64,000 nt of DNA from DASUPK01 sp963833375 (GTDB lineage Bacteria; Actinomycetota; Thermoleophilia; Solirubrobacterales; 70-9), in contig CAWHXR010000007.1 in the NCBI GenBank assembly GCA_963833375.1, forward strand, positions 124,001-188,000, given 5' to 3'. Within the stretch, counting starts at the first letter, position 1, and each line of letters opens with the position of its first letter. This document shows positions 41,668 to 48,831 of this stretch, piece after piece. The notes beneath the pieces were generated by a model, which was given only the letters and a program-made list of their open reading frames with translations, did no database searches and was not told where the DNA came from. A program made the position numbers and the translations under genes.

Positions 41668-42119
41668 GCCCCGATCGCCGCCATCCGGAACGCGTCCCCC
41701 GGCGCTACGCCGAGCCGCCCCGCTCCGCCGGCGCGGTCCGCACCTCACAGCGCCGTCGCTACTCGCGCGGGCCGATCCAGTCCACCAAGTCGTTGACCGT
41801 GAAGCTGACGGCGCTGGCCGTCGTCGGCACTCTGCTGATCGGCGGGCTGATCGCCGCCCAGATGGCGGCCGGGAACGATCCCGCGCTAGGCCCGAAGGCG
41901 GTCGCCCGAGCGAAGAAGGCGTCCACCAAGCCGTCGAGCAACAGCTCCTCGACCTCGTCGAGCACCGGGTCCGGTACCGACCCCTACAGCCAGAGCTACG
42001 GCAGCGACGGCTACTACTACGGCGGCTCGAGCGGCTACTCCTCGGGCTCCAGCGGCTATTCCTCCGGATCGAGCGGCTACTCGTACTCGCCGCCGCCGGT
42101 GACGAGCAGCACCAGCTAG
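41664..42119 (+). CDS. Single-span protein with Gly/Ser/Tyr repeat tail
   Basis: 151 residues from ATG 41664. Basic N-terminus, one transmembrane helix (about 48-68, ALAVVGTLLIGGLIAAQMAA), then a Ser/Thr-rich linker and a repetitive tail: GYYYGGSSGYSSGSS, with GYSSGSS repeated in tandem, ending in PPPVTSSTS. Last gene of the apbE operon. No flavinylation motif (S/TGAS/T) was found. Function unknown; the tail is probably extracellular and disordered. Confidence 0.7.
   Translation: MSPDRRHPERVPRRYAEPPRSAGAVRTSQRRRYSRGPIQSTKSLTVKLTALAVVGTLLIGGLIAAQMAAGNDPALGPKAVARAKKASTKPSSNSSSTSSSTGSGTDPYSQSYGSDGYYYGGSSGYSSGSSGYSSGSSGYSYSPPPVTSSTS
42010..42085 (+). repeat. Tandem coding repeat (GYSSGSS units)
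   Basis: Near-identical 21-bp units of the form GGCTACTCCTCGGGCTCCAG repeated about three times in the tail of the preceding gene. Confidence 0.6.
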
Positions 42120-42196
42120 GCCACCAGGCCGACCATCGCGGCGGCGAAGGCCGCGCGCTTGTGCAGGGCGGCGCTTGAGGCATCGAGGCGAAGCCA

Positions 42197-43540
42197 TCAA
42201 CCGAGCGCCGTCAGAACCCCGAGCGCCACGACCGAGGCCGCGATCAGCGCCAGGGCGACCCCGGTGACGATTCTCCCGCGCGGGCCGAGCGCCTCGTCGC
42301 CCATCAGCTCGCGATCGGCCGCGAGCCGCCGCATGAACGGCAGCATGACCAGCAGGAGGATCGCGTTGAGCGCCTGCGAGAGGAACAGGATCTGAATCAG
42401 CGGAGCGCCCGGGATCAGCACGAGCACGGCGGCAACCAGCACGACTGCCCCGAAGCTCAGGTAGAAGAGCGGCGCTTCGCGGAAAGTGTCGTCGACGTCG
42501 GCGGGCCTCCCGACGGTCTCGGCCACCGAGTAGGCGGTGGACAGGGGCACCAGAGCGGCGGCGAGCAGGGCCGCCCCGAGGAACCCGACGCCGAACAGGG
42601 TGGAGGCGGATCCACCAGCGAGCGGCTCCAGCGCCTTCGCGGCGTCCTTCGCGTCGTTGATCTCGATTCCGTTGACGTGCAGCGTGGCCGCGCAGGCGAC
42701 GACGACGAACAGGCCGATCACCCCGGTCAGCAATGCGCCGACCACGACGTCGACGTTCTCGAAGCGAAGGTCCTTGAGGCGAAGGTGCTTGTCCGCGGCG
42801 TACGACTGGATGAAGACCAGGCCCCAGGGCGCGAGAGTCGTGCCGACCGTCGCGACCGCAACCAGCACGGCGTCGCGGTTGAGCGGCAGGTGCGGGACGA
42901 CGAGACCCTTGGCGGCCGCGCCCCAATCCGGGTGCGCGAGCAGGCCAGAGGCGATGTAGGTGACGAAGATTGCGCTCAGGATCAACAGGATGTGTTCGAC
43001 GCGGTGGAAGGAGCCGCGGAGCACGAGCACCGAGACCCCGATTCCCGCGAGCGGAACGGTCGCGTAACGGCTAATGCCCCCGAGCAGGTCGAGGCTCGCC
43101 GCGACGCCGGCGAACTCCGCGCACATCGTGCCGGTGTTGGCCACGACAAGCGCGGCGAGCACCACGCCCGCCTCGCGGCGCCCGTGGTGCTCGCGGATCA
43201 GCGTCAGGAGCCCGCGGCGCGTGACGACGCCCATTCGCGCGCCGAGCAGGTGGAAGACGATCAGCGCCGCGGTCGAGACCGCGAGCACCCAGAGGAGCTC
43301 GTACCCGTACTTGGCGCCGAGGATCGAGTAGGTGGTGATCCCGGCGGGGTCGTCGTCGGAGAGGCCCGCCAAGACGCCGGGGCCCACCACGGCGAGAAGC
43401 GCCCCGGCGTAGCCGGCCGTGAGCAGCGCCGGGCGGTGGCGCAGCAGCCTGGCGTGCAGGTGGCGGCCGGGCCTGCCGCGTGGGTGTCCGCGGGGTGCTG
43501 GGAGGGCTGGGTCGGGTCGGTGCGCGACAATCGGGAGCAT
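42197..43540 (-). CDS. NRAMP-superfamily divalent metal transporter, variant metal site
   Basis: 447 residues with about eleven transmembrane helices. TM1 reads GPGVLAGLSDDDPAGITTYSILGAKYGYELLW, with DPAG where classic NRAMPs have DPGN; TM6 reads VGTTLAPWGLVFIQSYAADKH, where the MPH of manganese/iron transporters is missing. This points to the NRAMP-related branch that moves other ions (possibly magnesium), not a standard MntH. The ATG at 43540 is the only suitable start and overlaps the prfA start on the other strand; the first 35 residues are Pro/Arg-rich. Confidence 0.85.
   Translation of the reverse strand: MLPIVAHRPDPALPAPRGHPRGRPGRHLHARLLRHRPALLTAGYAGALLAVVGPGVLAGLSDDDPAGITTYSILGAKYGYELLWVLAVSTAALIVFHLLGARMGVVTRRGLLTLIREHHGRREAGVVLAALVVANTGTMCAEFAGVAASLDLLGGISRYATVPLAGIGVSVLVLRGSFHRVEHILLILSAIFVTYIASGLLAHPDWGAAAKGLVVPHLPLNRDAVLVAVATVGTTLAPWGLVFIQSYAADKHLRLKDLRFENVDVVVGALLTGVIGLFVVVACAATLHVNGIEINDAKDAAKALEPLAGGSASTLFGVGFLGAALLAAALVPLSTAYSVAETVGRPADVDDTFREAPLFYLSFGAVVLVAAVLVLIPGAPLIQILFLSQALNAILLLVMLPFMRRLAADRELMGDEALGPRGRIVTGVALALIAASVVALGVLTALG
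43526..43531 (+). promoter_or_regulatory. Possible -10 GACAAT of prfA
   Basis: GACAAT ends 7 nt before the prfA ATG at 43539; first position departs from the TAnnnT pattern. It lies within the first codons of the divergent NRAMP gene. Confidence 0.3.
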
Positions 43541-44611
43541 GATCGATGAGCTGGTCGACCAGATCGAGGGCCGCTTTGCGGGGCTCGAGCGCCAGATGTC
43601 CGACCCGGAGGTGATCGCCGACCGGGAGCGCTACGCCGAGGTCGGGCGCGAGTACCGCGATCTCCAGCCCGCCCACGAGCTCGCTCGTGAGTGGCTGACC
43701 CTCAAGGACGACCTCGAGGGCGCGCGAGAGCTGCTCGCCGAGGACGGGGACGATCCCGAGCTGAAGCTCGTGGTCGCCGACGCTCCCTCCAGGCTGGAGG
43801 CGCTCGCCGAGGAGATCCGGCTGGCGATGGTCGAGCGCGACCCGAACGACGACAAGAACGTGATCGTCGAGATCAGGGCGGGGACGGGGGGGACGAGGCC
43901 GCCCTGTTCGCGGGGGACCTCTTCAAGATGCTCACCCGCTACGCGGAGCGCCGCGGGTTCTCGGTCGAGACGCTGTCCGTGTCGCCCTCCGAGGTGGGCG
44001 GCTTCAAGGAGGTGACCTTCGCGATCAAGGGCGATGCGGCGTACTCCGTCTTCAAGTACGAGGGCGGCACCCACCGCGTCCAGCGGGTGCCGAAGACCGA
44101 GTCACAGGGCCGGATTCACACGTCCACCGCGACCGTCGCCGTCCTGCCCGAGGCCGAGGAGGTCGACGTCCAGGTGGACCCGAACGACCTGCAGGTCGAC
44201 GTCTACCGCTCCTCCGGGCCCGGCGGCCAGTCGGTCAACACCACCGACTCGGCGGTGCGGATCACCCACAACCCGACCGGCCTCGTCGTCTCGATGCAGG
44301 ACGAGAAGTCGCAGCTGCAGAACCGCGAAAAGGCGATGCGCGTTCTCCGCGCCCGCCTGCTCGAGCGCGAGATCGCCGAGCAGCAGGCGAAGATCGCCTC
44401 CGAGCGGCGCGCTCAGGTCGGCTCCGGAGAGCGCTCGGAGAAGATCCGCACCTACAACTTCCCCCAGGACCGGATCACAGACCACCGCGTCAAGCTGACC
44501 TCCAGCGGCGTCGATCGTGTGCTCGGCGGCGAGCTGGACGAGTTCACGGACGCGCTCGCGTCCGAGGAGAAGCGCCGGCGCCTCGAGGCGCAGACGGCCG
44601 AGAACGTCTGA
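43539..44611 (+). CDS. prfA: Peptide chain release factor 1, frameshifted at a G7 run
   Basis: The start frame reads MIDELVDQIEGRFAGLERQM ... KNVIVEIRAGTGG and then fails; the frame from 43893 continues DEAALFAGDLFKMLTRYAER ... YRSSGPGGQSVNTTDSAVRI (the GGQ loop) to the end. Joined they give a normal RF1 of about 357 residues. The break is at seven Gs (43886-43892), where eight would keep the frame. RF1 recognises UAA/UAG and is normally essential, so the cause is a homopolymer error in the sequence or a -1 slip on G-GGG-GGG. Followed by prmC, which methylates RF1. Confidence 0.93.
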
Positions 44612-44619
44612 GGGCTGCG

Positions 44620-45477
44620 ATGTCCGCTGCCGCTCCGGCCAGCATCGGCGAGGCCCTGCCGGCCGCGGTCGACGCGTTCGCGGCGGCCGGCTGCGAGACG
44701 GCCCGCCTGGACGCCGAGCTCCTGCTCGCCGAGGCGACCGGCTGGGATCGGGCGCGGATCGCCGCCGAGCCGGAGCTGCGCCTGCCGGTCGGAGCGTCGC
44801 GCGAGTTCGCCGGGATGGTCCGCCGGCGGGTGCGGCGCGAGCCGGTCGCCTACATCCTGGGCCGCAGGGGGTTTCGGAGGATCGAGCTGCTCGTCGATCG
44901 CCGCGTCCTGATCCCGCGGCCCGAGACCGAGCTGCTCGTCGAGGTGGCGCTCGAGGTGGGGGCAGCCACGGCGATCGACGTCGGCACCGGCAGCGGCGCG
45001 ATCGCACTCGCCGTGGCCGACGAGCTGCCCGAGTCGAGGGTGGTGGCGATCGACACCTCGATGGATGCGCTGCGGGTCGCGCAGGCCAACGCCGATCGGC
45101 TCGGCCTGACCGATCGCGTCGAGGTCGTCTCGCGCGGAACCGCCTCGCTGGCGGCCGCTCTGCCGGGCGGCGCGCCGATCGACCTGTTGCTCGCCAACCT
45201 TCCCTACGTCAGCGAGGCCGAGTGGGAGGGGCTCGCCCCGGAGATCCGCGATTACGAGCCGCGCGAGGCGCTGGTGGCAGGGCCGAGCGGGCTCGAGGCG
45301 ATCGAGGCGCTGCTGCTCGCGATCGGCCAGCTCGAGCGGCGTCCGCGGGCCGTCGTCCTCGAGATCGGGGCCGGGCAGGCCGCAGCCGTCAGCGAGCTCG
45401 TCCGCGGGGCGGGCTTCGAGCGGGTCGAGACCAGGCGCGACCTGGCCGGCCTCGACCGGGCGGTGGTCGGCCGGTGA
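44620..45477 (+). CDS. prmC: Release-factor glutamine N5-methyltransferase
   Basis: 285 residues. N-terminal helical domain (LDAELLLAEATGWDRARI), linker VAYILGRRGFRRIELLVDRRVLIPRPETELLVE, SAM motif I AIDVGTGSGAIALAVA and the active-site motif ANLPYVSEAEW, an NLPY variant of NPPY. Methylates the glutamine of the GGQ loop in RF1/RF2. 8 bp after prfA; overlaps sua5 by 4 bp. Confidence 0.94.
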   Translation: MSAAAPASIGEALPAAVDAFAAAGCETARLDAELLLAEATGWDRARIAAEPELRLPVGASREFAGMVRRRVRREPVAYILGRRGFRRIELLVDRRVLIPRPETELLVEVALEVGAATAIDVGTGSGAIALAVADELPESRVVAIDTSMDALRVAQANADRLGLTDRVEVVSRGTASLAAALPGGAPIDLLLANLPYVSEAEWEGLAPEIRDYEPREALVAGPSGLEAIEALLLAIGQLERRPRAVVLEIGAGQAAAVSELVRGAGFERVETRRDLAGLDRAVVGR

Positions 45478-46115
45478 CCGAGATCGTCTCCGTCGAGCGC
45501 GATGGGGCGGACGCCGCCCGCGCGGCGCTCGAGCGCTGCGTCGCCGAGGGAGGCGTCGCGGTCTTCCCCGCCGACACGCTCTACGGGCTCGCCTGCGATC
45601 CGCTCAACGCGGAGGCGGTCGAGCGCATCCACGAGATCAAGGGCAGGGGAGAGAGAAAGCCCTCGGCGGTCATGTACTTCTCCCCGCTGGCGATGCGCGA
45701 GCTGCTCTCGGGCCTGGGCCGGCGCTCGCGGGAGGCCGTCTCGGCGCTGCTGCCCGGCCCGGTCACGCTGGTGATCGCCAACCCGGAGCACCGCTACCCG
45801 CTCGCCTGCCGCGAGGATCCCGAGAGGCTCGGCGTCCGGCTGATCGAGGGGCCCCTCGCCGGGGCCATGGCCCCGATCTTCCAGACCAGCGCCAACCGGA
45901 GTGGGGGCGCCGCCCCGACCGGCTTCGTGGAGATCGATCAGCGGATCGTCGCCGGCGCCGACCTCGCGATCGACGCCGGCGAGCTGATCGGCGAGCCGTC
46001 CACGGTGGTCGACCTCACCGACCTCGACGCGGGCGGCCACTGGGAGATCCTGCGAGAGGGCGCCCTGCCGGGCGAGGAGATCGACCGCCGCCTGGGCGGG
46101 ATCGCGGCCCGCTAG
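45474..46115 (+). CDS. Sua5/YciO/YrdC threonylcarbamoyl-AMP synthase
   Basis: 213 residues. Core motifs: AVFPADTLYGLACDPLNAEAVERIHEIKGRGERKPSAVMY, LLPGPVTLVI, LGVRLIEGP, QTSANRSGGAAPT and the C-terminal STVVDLTD ... GHWEILREGAL. Makes threonylcarbamoyl-adenylate for tRNA t6A37. GTG start overlaps the prmC stop. The stop shares CTAG with the convergent small gene. Confidence 0.92.
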   Translation: MTEIVSVERDGADAARAALERCVAEGGVAVFPADTLYGLACDPLNAEAVERIHEIKGRGERKPSAVMYFSPLAMRELLSGLGRRSREAVSALLPGPVTLVIANPEHRYPLACREDPERLGVRLIEGPLAGAMAPIFQTSANRSGGAAPTGFVEIDQRIVAGADLAIDAGELIGEPSTVVDLTDLDAGGHWEILREGALPGEEIDRRLGGIAAR

Positions 46116-46330
46116 CGCGCCGCCTCCTGGGCCTCGCGCTCGGCCTCCGCGTGGCTCGTGTAGGCCCAGCCGCGCTGGAACTTCTCGCCGCGCGGCTCGA
46201 CCAGCCACCCCACCTCACTGCTCAGCTCGGCGCCGCTGGCAGTTCCCACGGCGCTCATCTGGCCGAGGACCAGCAGGCGGTCGCCCACCTCGCGGAATGC
46301 TCCAGCCCGCGCTGTCAGGAACGGGTGCAC
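46112..46330 (-). CDS. Small hypothetical protein
   Basis: 72 residues from GTG 46330, or 48 from ATG 46258 (MSAVGTASGAELSSEVGWLV). The latter half, WLVEPRGEKFQRGWAYTSHAEAEREAQEAA, has plausible coding composition. No family recognised. Convergent with sua5, with the two stop codons overlapping in CTAG. No clear promoter. Confidence 0.45.
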   Translation of the reverse strand: MHPFLTARAGAFREVGDRLLVLGQMSAVGTASGAELSSEVGWLVEPRGEKFQRGWAYTSHAEAEREAQEAAR

Positions 46331-46409
46331 TCACAGTCCGGATGCCAGAGGGACGCAAGATCCTCGGGTTCACTGGCCGCCCACAGCCTCGCAGCCTAAG
46401 CCCGGCGGC

Positions 46410-47078
46410 TCAGTCCGCGTCCGCGCCCGCCACCGCGCTCCGGATGAACAGCTCCCGCGCGCGGCTGCGCTCGGGCGTCGCCCCCCGCTCGATTCGCTCG
46501 AGCGTCATCCCCTGGAGGCCGGCGATCACCATCACGGTGAGGACCCTGGCTCGAGCCCTGGGCAGGCCGTCGCTCGCCTCGGTCAGCAGCCGGGTGAGCA
46601 CGACCCGCCACTGCTCGTTGACCTCGGCGATCGTCCCCCGGATCCCCGGGTCCACGACCGAGACCGCGGCCAAGTCGAAGTAGAGCCGGGCGACCCGGTC
46701 GTCGCGGTCCAGTACCCGCTCCACGCCGGTGGCGGCGCCGCGGATCACCTCCTCGACTGTGGTCGCGCCGTCGATCGAGTCCAGCACCTCCTCGGTGATC
46801 ATCTCCGCGATCTCCCGGCCGGCTGCCTGGACCAGGCCCTGCTTGGAGCCGAAGTGGTAGGCGACGAGCGGCTTCGACTCGCCCGCGCGGGCGGCGACCT
46901 TGGCGATCGTCAGCCCGGCGTAGCCGTCGGACTTGAGCACCTCGATCGCTGCCTCCAGGATCCGCTCGCGCGCCCCGGTCGACGGGCGCCCGCGGGCGGG
47001 AGCTGGCGCTGTAGATCCGGCGGCGGTGTTCGTGGCCGCCGTTGATGTCGCGGTGTTCGTGGCCGCCGTTGATGTCAT
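46410..47078 (-). CDS. TetR-family regulator with repeat-encoded N-terminus
   Basis: 222 residues. HTH region: RERILEAAIEVLKSDGYAGLTIAKVAARAGESKPLVAYHFGSKQGLV, a standard TetR DNA-binding domain, then an all-alpha ligand domain. Residues 2-19 are two identical 9-residue units (TSTAATNTA) encoded by a tandem copy of dispersed repeat E2, an addition absent from ordinary TetR proteins. Overlaps the R2lox-type gene by 4 bp. The pair resembles Rv0232-Rv0233 of M. tuberculosis. Probably represses its own operon through the operator at 48127. Confidence 0.9.
   Translation of the reverse strand: MTSTAATNTATSTAATNTAAGSTAPAPARGRPSTGARERILEAAIEVLKSDGYAGLTIAKVAARAGESKPLVAYHFGSKQGLVQAAGREIAEMITEEVLDSIDGATTVEEVIRGAATGVERVLDRDDRVARLYFDLAAVSVVDPGIRGTIAEVNEQWRVVLTRLLTEASDGLPRARARVLTVMVIAGLQGMTLERIERGATPERSRARELFIRSAVAGADAD
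47014..47073 (+). repeat. Dispersed repeat E2, two tandem copies (coding)
   Basis: Two copies of GCGGTGTTCGTGGCCGCCGT plus TGATGTC, 27 bp apart, encoding the first residues of the TetR protein. Same unit as at 10051, 14982, 48023 and 55183. Confidence 0.75.
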
Positions 47079-48070
47079 GCGGCGGCGAGCAGCGCCGGAT
47101 CCATCCCCATCGCCGCCAGCTTCTTCGTGAGCGCCTTCAGTGAGTACTCGAAGATCTCCTTCGACTCGTAGAAGGGCGTCGAGAAGTTGTACGGGTCCTC
47201 GACTCCGGGCGGGACGAACACCAGGCTGGCGACCGGCAGCGTCTCCTTCAGGGTGTCCTCGATGATCTTCGCATTCGCGGGGTCGTCCTGAATCGCGTCG
47301 GAGAGGAACTTGACGCCGAACCCGACGTGGCGGGACTCGTCGCGGTTCACCGCGGTGAACCCGGCGGTGAAGCCGGGGAACCAGCCGCGCTCCTTCAGGT
47401 TGCGGATGATGAAGCGGGCCCCGGTGAGGGCGAGCGTGCCCTCGATGACGATCATGTAGACGGTGATCCCGCGGACGAGCGCCGCGAAGTCGCTCGGGTC
47501 CTTGCGGAGCCGCTCGGCGCAGTCGTGGAGAATCCCGTCGAAGAGCTCCTCCCACTTCTCGTTCACGTTGTGCTTCTGGGAGGCGAGCATCTCCCCCAGC
47601 GAGTTGGCGCTCATGCCCAGCACCTCGCGGTAGAAGCGGTCGAAGAAGACCATGTGCTTGGCCTCGTCGGAGATCTGCGTGGTCAGGAACGCCTGCGCCT
47701 CGTGGTTGGGTGCGCCGATGGCGAACGGCAGAAGCTCGACGGTGACCCTCTCTTCGCCGAGGAAGAACTGCGAGAAGCCGAAGAGCAGGAAGTCCTTCTC
47801 CTCCTTGCTGAGCAGGTCCGGGTCGGCCCACTGCCTGGCGTCCTCCGTGAAGTCGAAGTCCTCGGTCGACCAGTGCTGGCGCTGCCAGCGCATGAAGAGC
47901 TTCTTGTAGGAGGGGGCGGCCTCGATGATCCGGTCGAGACCCGACATCACCTTGTCGATGTCGGCGTCCATCAGGACCGAGAGCGCCTCGTCCTCGGTCC
48001 GAAGCTCCTCGTGTCCGTCCGTTCCGCGGCGGTGTCTGTGGCCGCCGTTGATTCTGGTCGCGTCGGTCAT
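47075..48070 (-). CDS. R2lox-type Mn/Fe ligand-binding oxidase (NrdB-like)
   Basis: 331 residues, a ferritin-like R2 fold. Metal ligands: E107 (FFLGEERVTVELL), E136 and H139 (ISDEAKHM), E210 (IVIEGTLAL), E245 and H248 (NRDESRHVG). V109 and Y205 sit at the positions (ligand +2 and ligand -5) of the Val-Tyr ether crosslink that defines R2lox, and the ribonucleotide-reductase radical tyrosine region is not matched. Residues 7-16 (INGGHRHRRG) come from dispersed repeat E2. Strong GAGGAGGAG before ATG 48070. Operon with the TetR gene. Physiological substrate is unknown. Confidence 0.85.
   Translation of the reverse strand: MTDATRINGGHRHRRGTDGHEELRTEDEALSVLMDADIDKVMSGLDRIIEAAPSYKKLFMRWQRQHWSTEDFDFTEDARQWADPDLLSKEEKDFLLFGFSQFFLGEERVTVELLPFAIGAPNHEAQAFLTTQISDEAKHMVFFDRFYREVLGMSANSLGEMLASQKHNVNEKWEELFDGILHDCAERLRKDPSDFAALVRGITVYMIVIEGTLALTGARFIIRNLKERGWFPGFTAGFTAVNRDESRHVGFGVKFLSDAIQDDPANAKIIEDTLKETLPVASLVFVPPGVEDPYNFSTPFYESKEIFEYSLKALTKKLAAMGMDPALLAAA
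48023..48052 (+). repeat. Dispersed repeat E2 (coding, R2lox N-terminus)
   Basis: TCCGCGGCGGTGTCTGTGGC then CGCCGTTGAT; read here in a different frame from the TetR copies, giving INGGHRHRRG. Confidence 0.65.
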
Positions 48071-48124
48071 CTCTCCTCCTCGGCTGATGCTCGGGGTTCG
48101 TTCCGGCTGGTAGCCGGCCGCAAT

Positions 48125-48152
48125 TATTTACCAGTCGTTCAATAAATGTCAA
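48125..48152 (-). promoter_or_regulatory. Promoter of R2lox-TetR operon: TTGACA-16-TAAATA
   Basis: On the minus strand -35 TTGACA (48152-48147), 16-bp spacer, -10 TAAATA (48130-48125), a near-consensus promoter rare in this GC-rich window. Confidence 0.65.
48127..48146. promoter_or_regulatory. Putative TetR operator in promoter spacer
   Basis: TTTATTGAACGACTGGTAAA on the minus strand, an imperfect palindrome (outer TTTA/TAAA) that fills the gap between -35 and -10. It shares GACTGGT with the operator before etfB. Confidence 0.55.
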
Positions 48153-48177
48153 CTGTCTGATCCAGATCCCCGGTGAA

Positions 48178-48183
48178 TAGTCT
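48178..48183 (+). promoter_or_regulatory. -10 hexamer TAGTCT, leaderless promoter
   Basis: TAGTCT ends 6 nt before the GTG at 48190. Confidence 0.5.
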
Positions 48184-48189
48184 GGGCCG

Positions 48190-48771
48190 GTGCTGATCGA
48201 CGAGCTGATGCCGAGGTTCGATCGCAGCAAGGTCGAGACCGTGATCGTCGAGGCCGAACCCGAGCGGGTCTACGCGGCCGTGCTCGAGGCGGATCTCGTC
48301 CAGGCGCACAAGGGCAGCCCCGCCATGCGCGCCTTGTTCGCCGCCCGCACGGTTCCGTCGGCGGTCGCCCGGCGCATTCGCAAGCAGCCGCCTGCGCCCG
48401 AGCCCGAGGCGTGGCGGATCGGCGAGATGCCCGAGCAGGGGGAGTGGGTGAGGCTCGGAGAGGAATCCGGATCGGAGATCGTCTTCGGTGCGATCGGCCG
48501 GTTCTGGGGGCGGGACATCGACTGGGAGACGATCAAGGCGAAGGACTTCGAGGGCTTCGACCGACCCGGCTACGGGAAGGTCGCCGCCAATTTCTCGTTG
48601 CGCGGCTACGGGCCCGGCCGGACCCTGCTCACCTACGAGGCGCGCACCGCGGGCACCGACCCGGCGTCGAGCCGGGGAATCAAGCGCTACTGGGTCGTCG
48701 TCGGGCCCGGAATCGGCATCGTCCTCACGGCGACCCTGCGCTACATCCGGTCGCTCGCCCAGCGCTCGTAG
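48190..48771 (+). CDS. SRPBCC-like (START-fold) protein, unknown
   Basis: 193 residues. Begins MPRFDRSKVETVIVEAEPERVYAAVLEADLVQ, the opening strand and helix typical of polyketide-cyclase/SRPBCC proteins; later GEESGSEIVFGAIGRFWGRDIDWETI and RTLLTYEARTAGTDPASSRGIKRYWVVVGPGIGIVL match the family's strands and long C-terminal helix. A lipid- or hydrophobic-ligand-binding role is likely. Divergent from the R2lox operon, sharing its 119-bp regulatory gap. Confidence 0.7.
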   Translation: MLIDELMPRFDRSKVETVIVEAEPERVYAAVLEADLVQAHKGSPAMRALFAARTVPSAVARRIRKQPPAPEPEAWRIGEMPEQGEWVRLGEESGSEIVFGAIGRFWGRDIDWETIKAKDFEGFDRPGYGKVAANFSLRGYGPGRTLLTYEARTAGTDPASSRGIKRYWVVVGPGIGIVLTATLRYIRSLAQRS

Positions 48772-48831
48772 CGTCGGCGGAACGGCATAACGTCTGTCAA
48801 CCTTCAGAGAGCGACTACGAGGAGCCAGAAC

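Noticed and set aside
47075..48070. Ribonucleotide reductase small subunit (nrdB) as the call
   Set aside because: No nrdA nearby, the Val-Tyr spacing matches R2lox, and the C-terminal peptide used to bind the large subunit is not seen.
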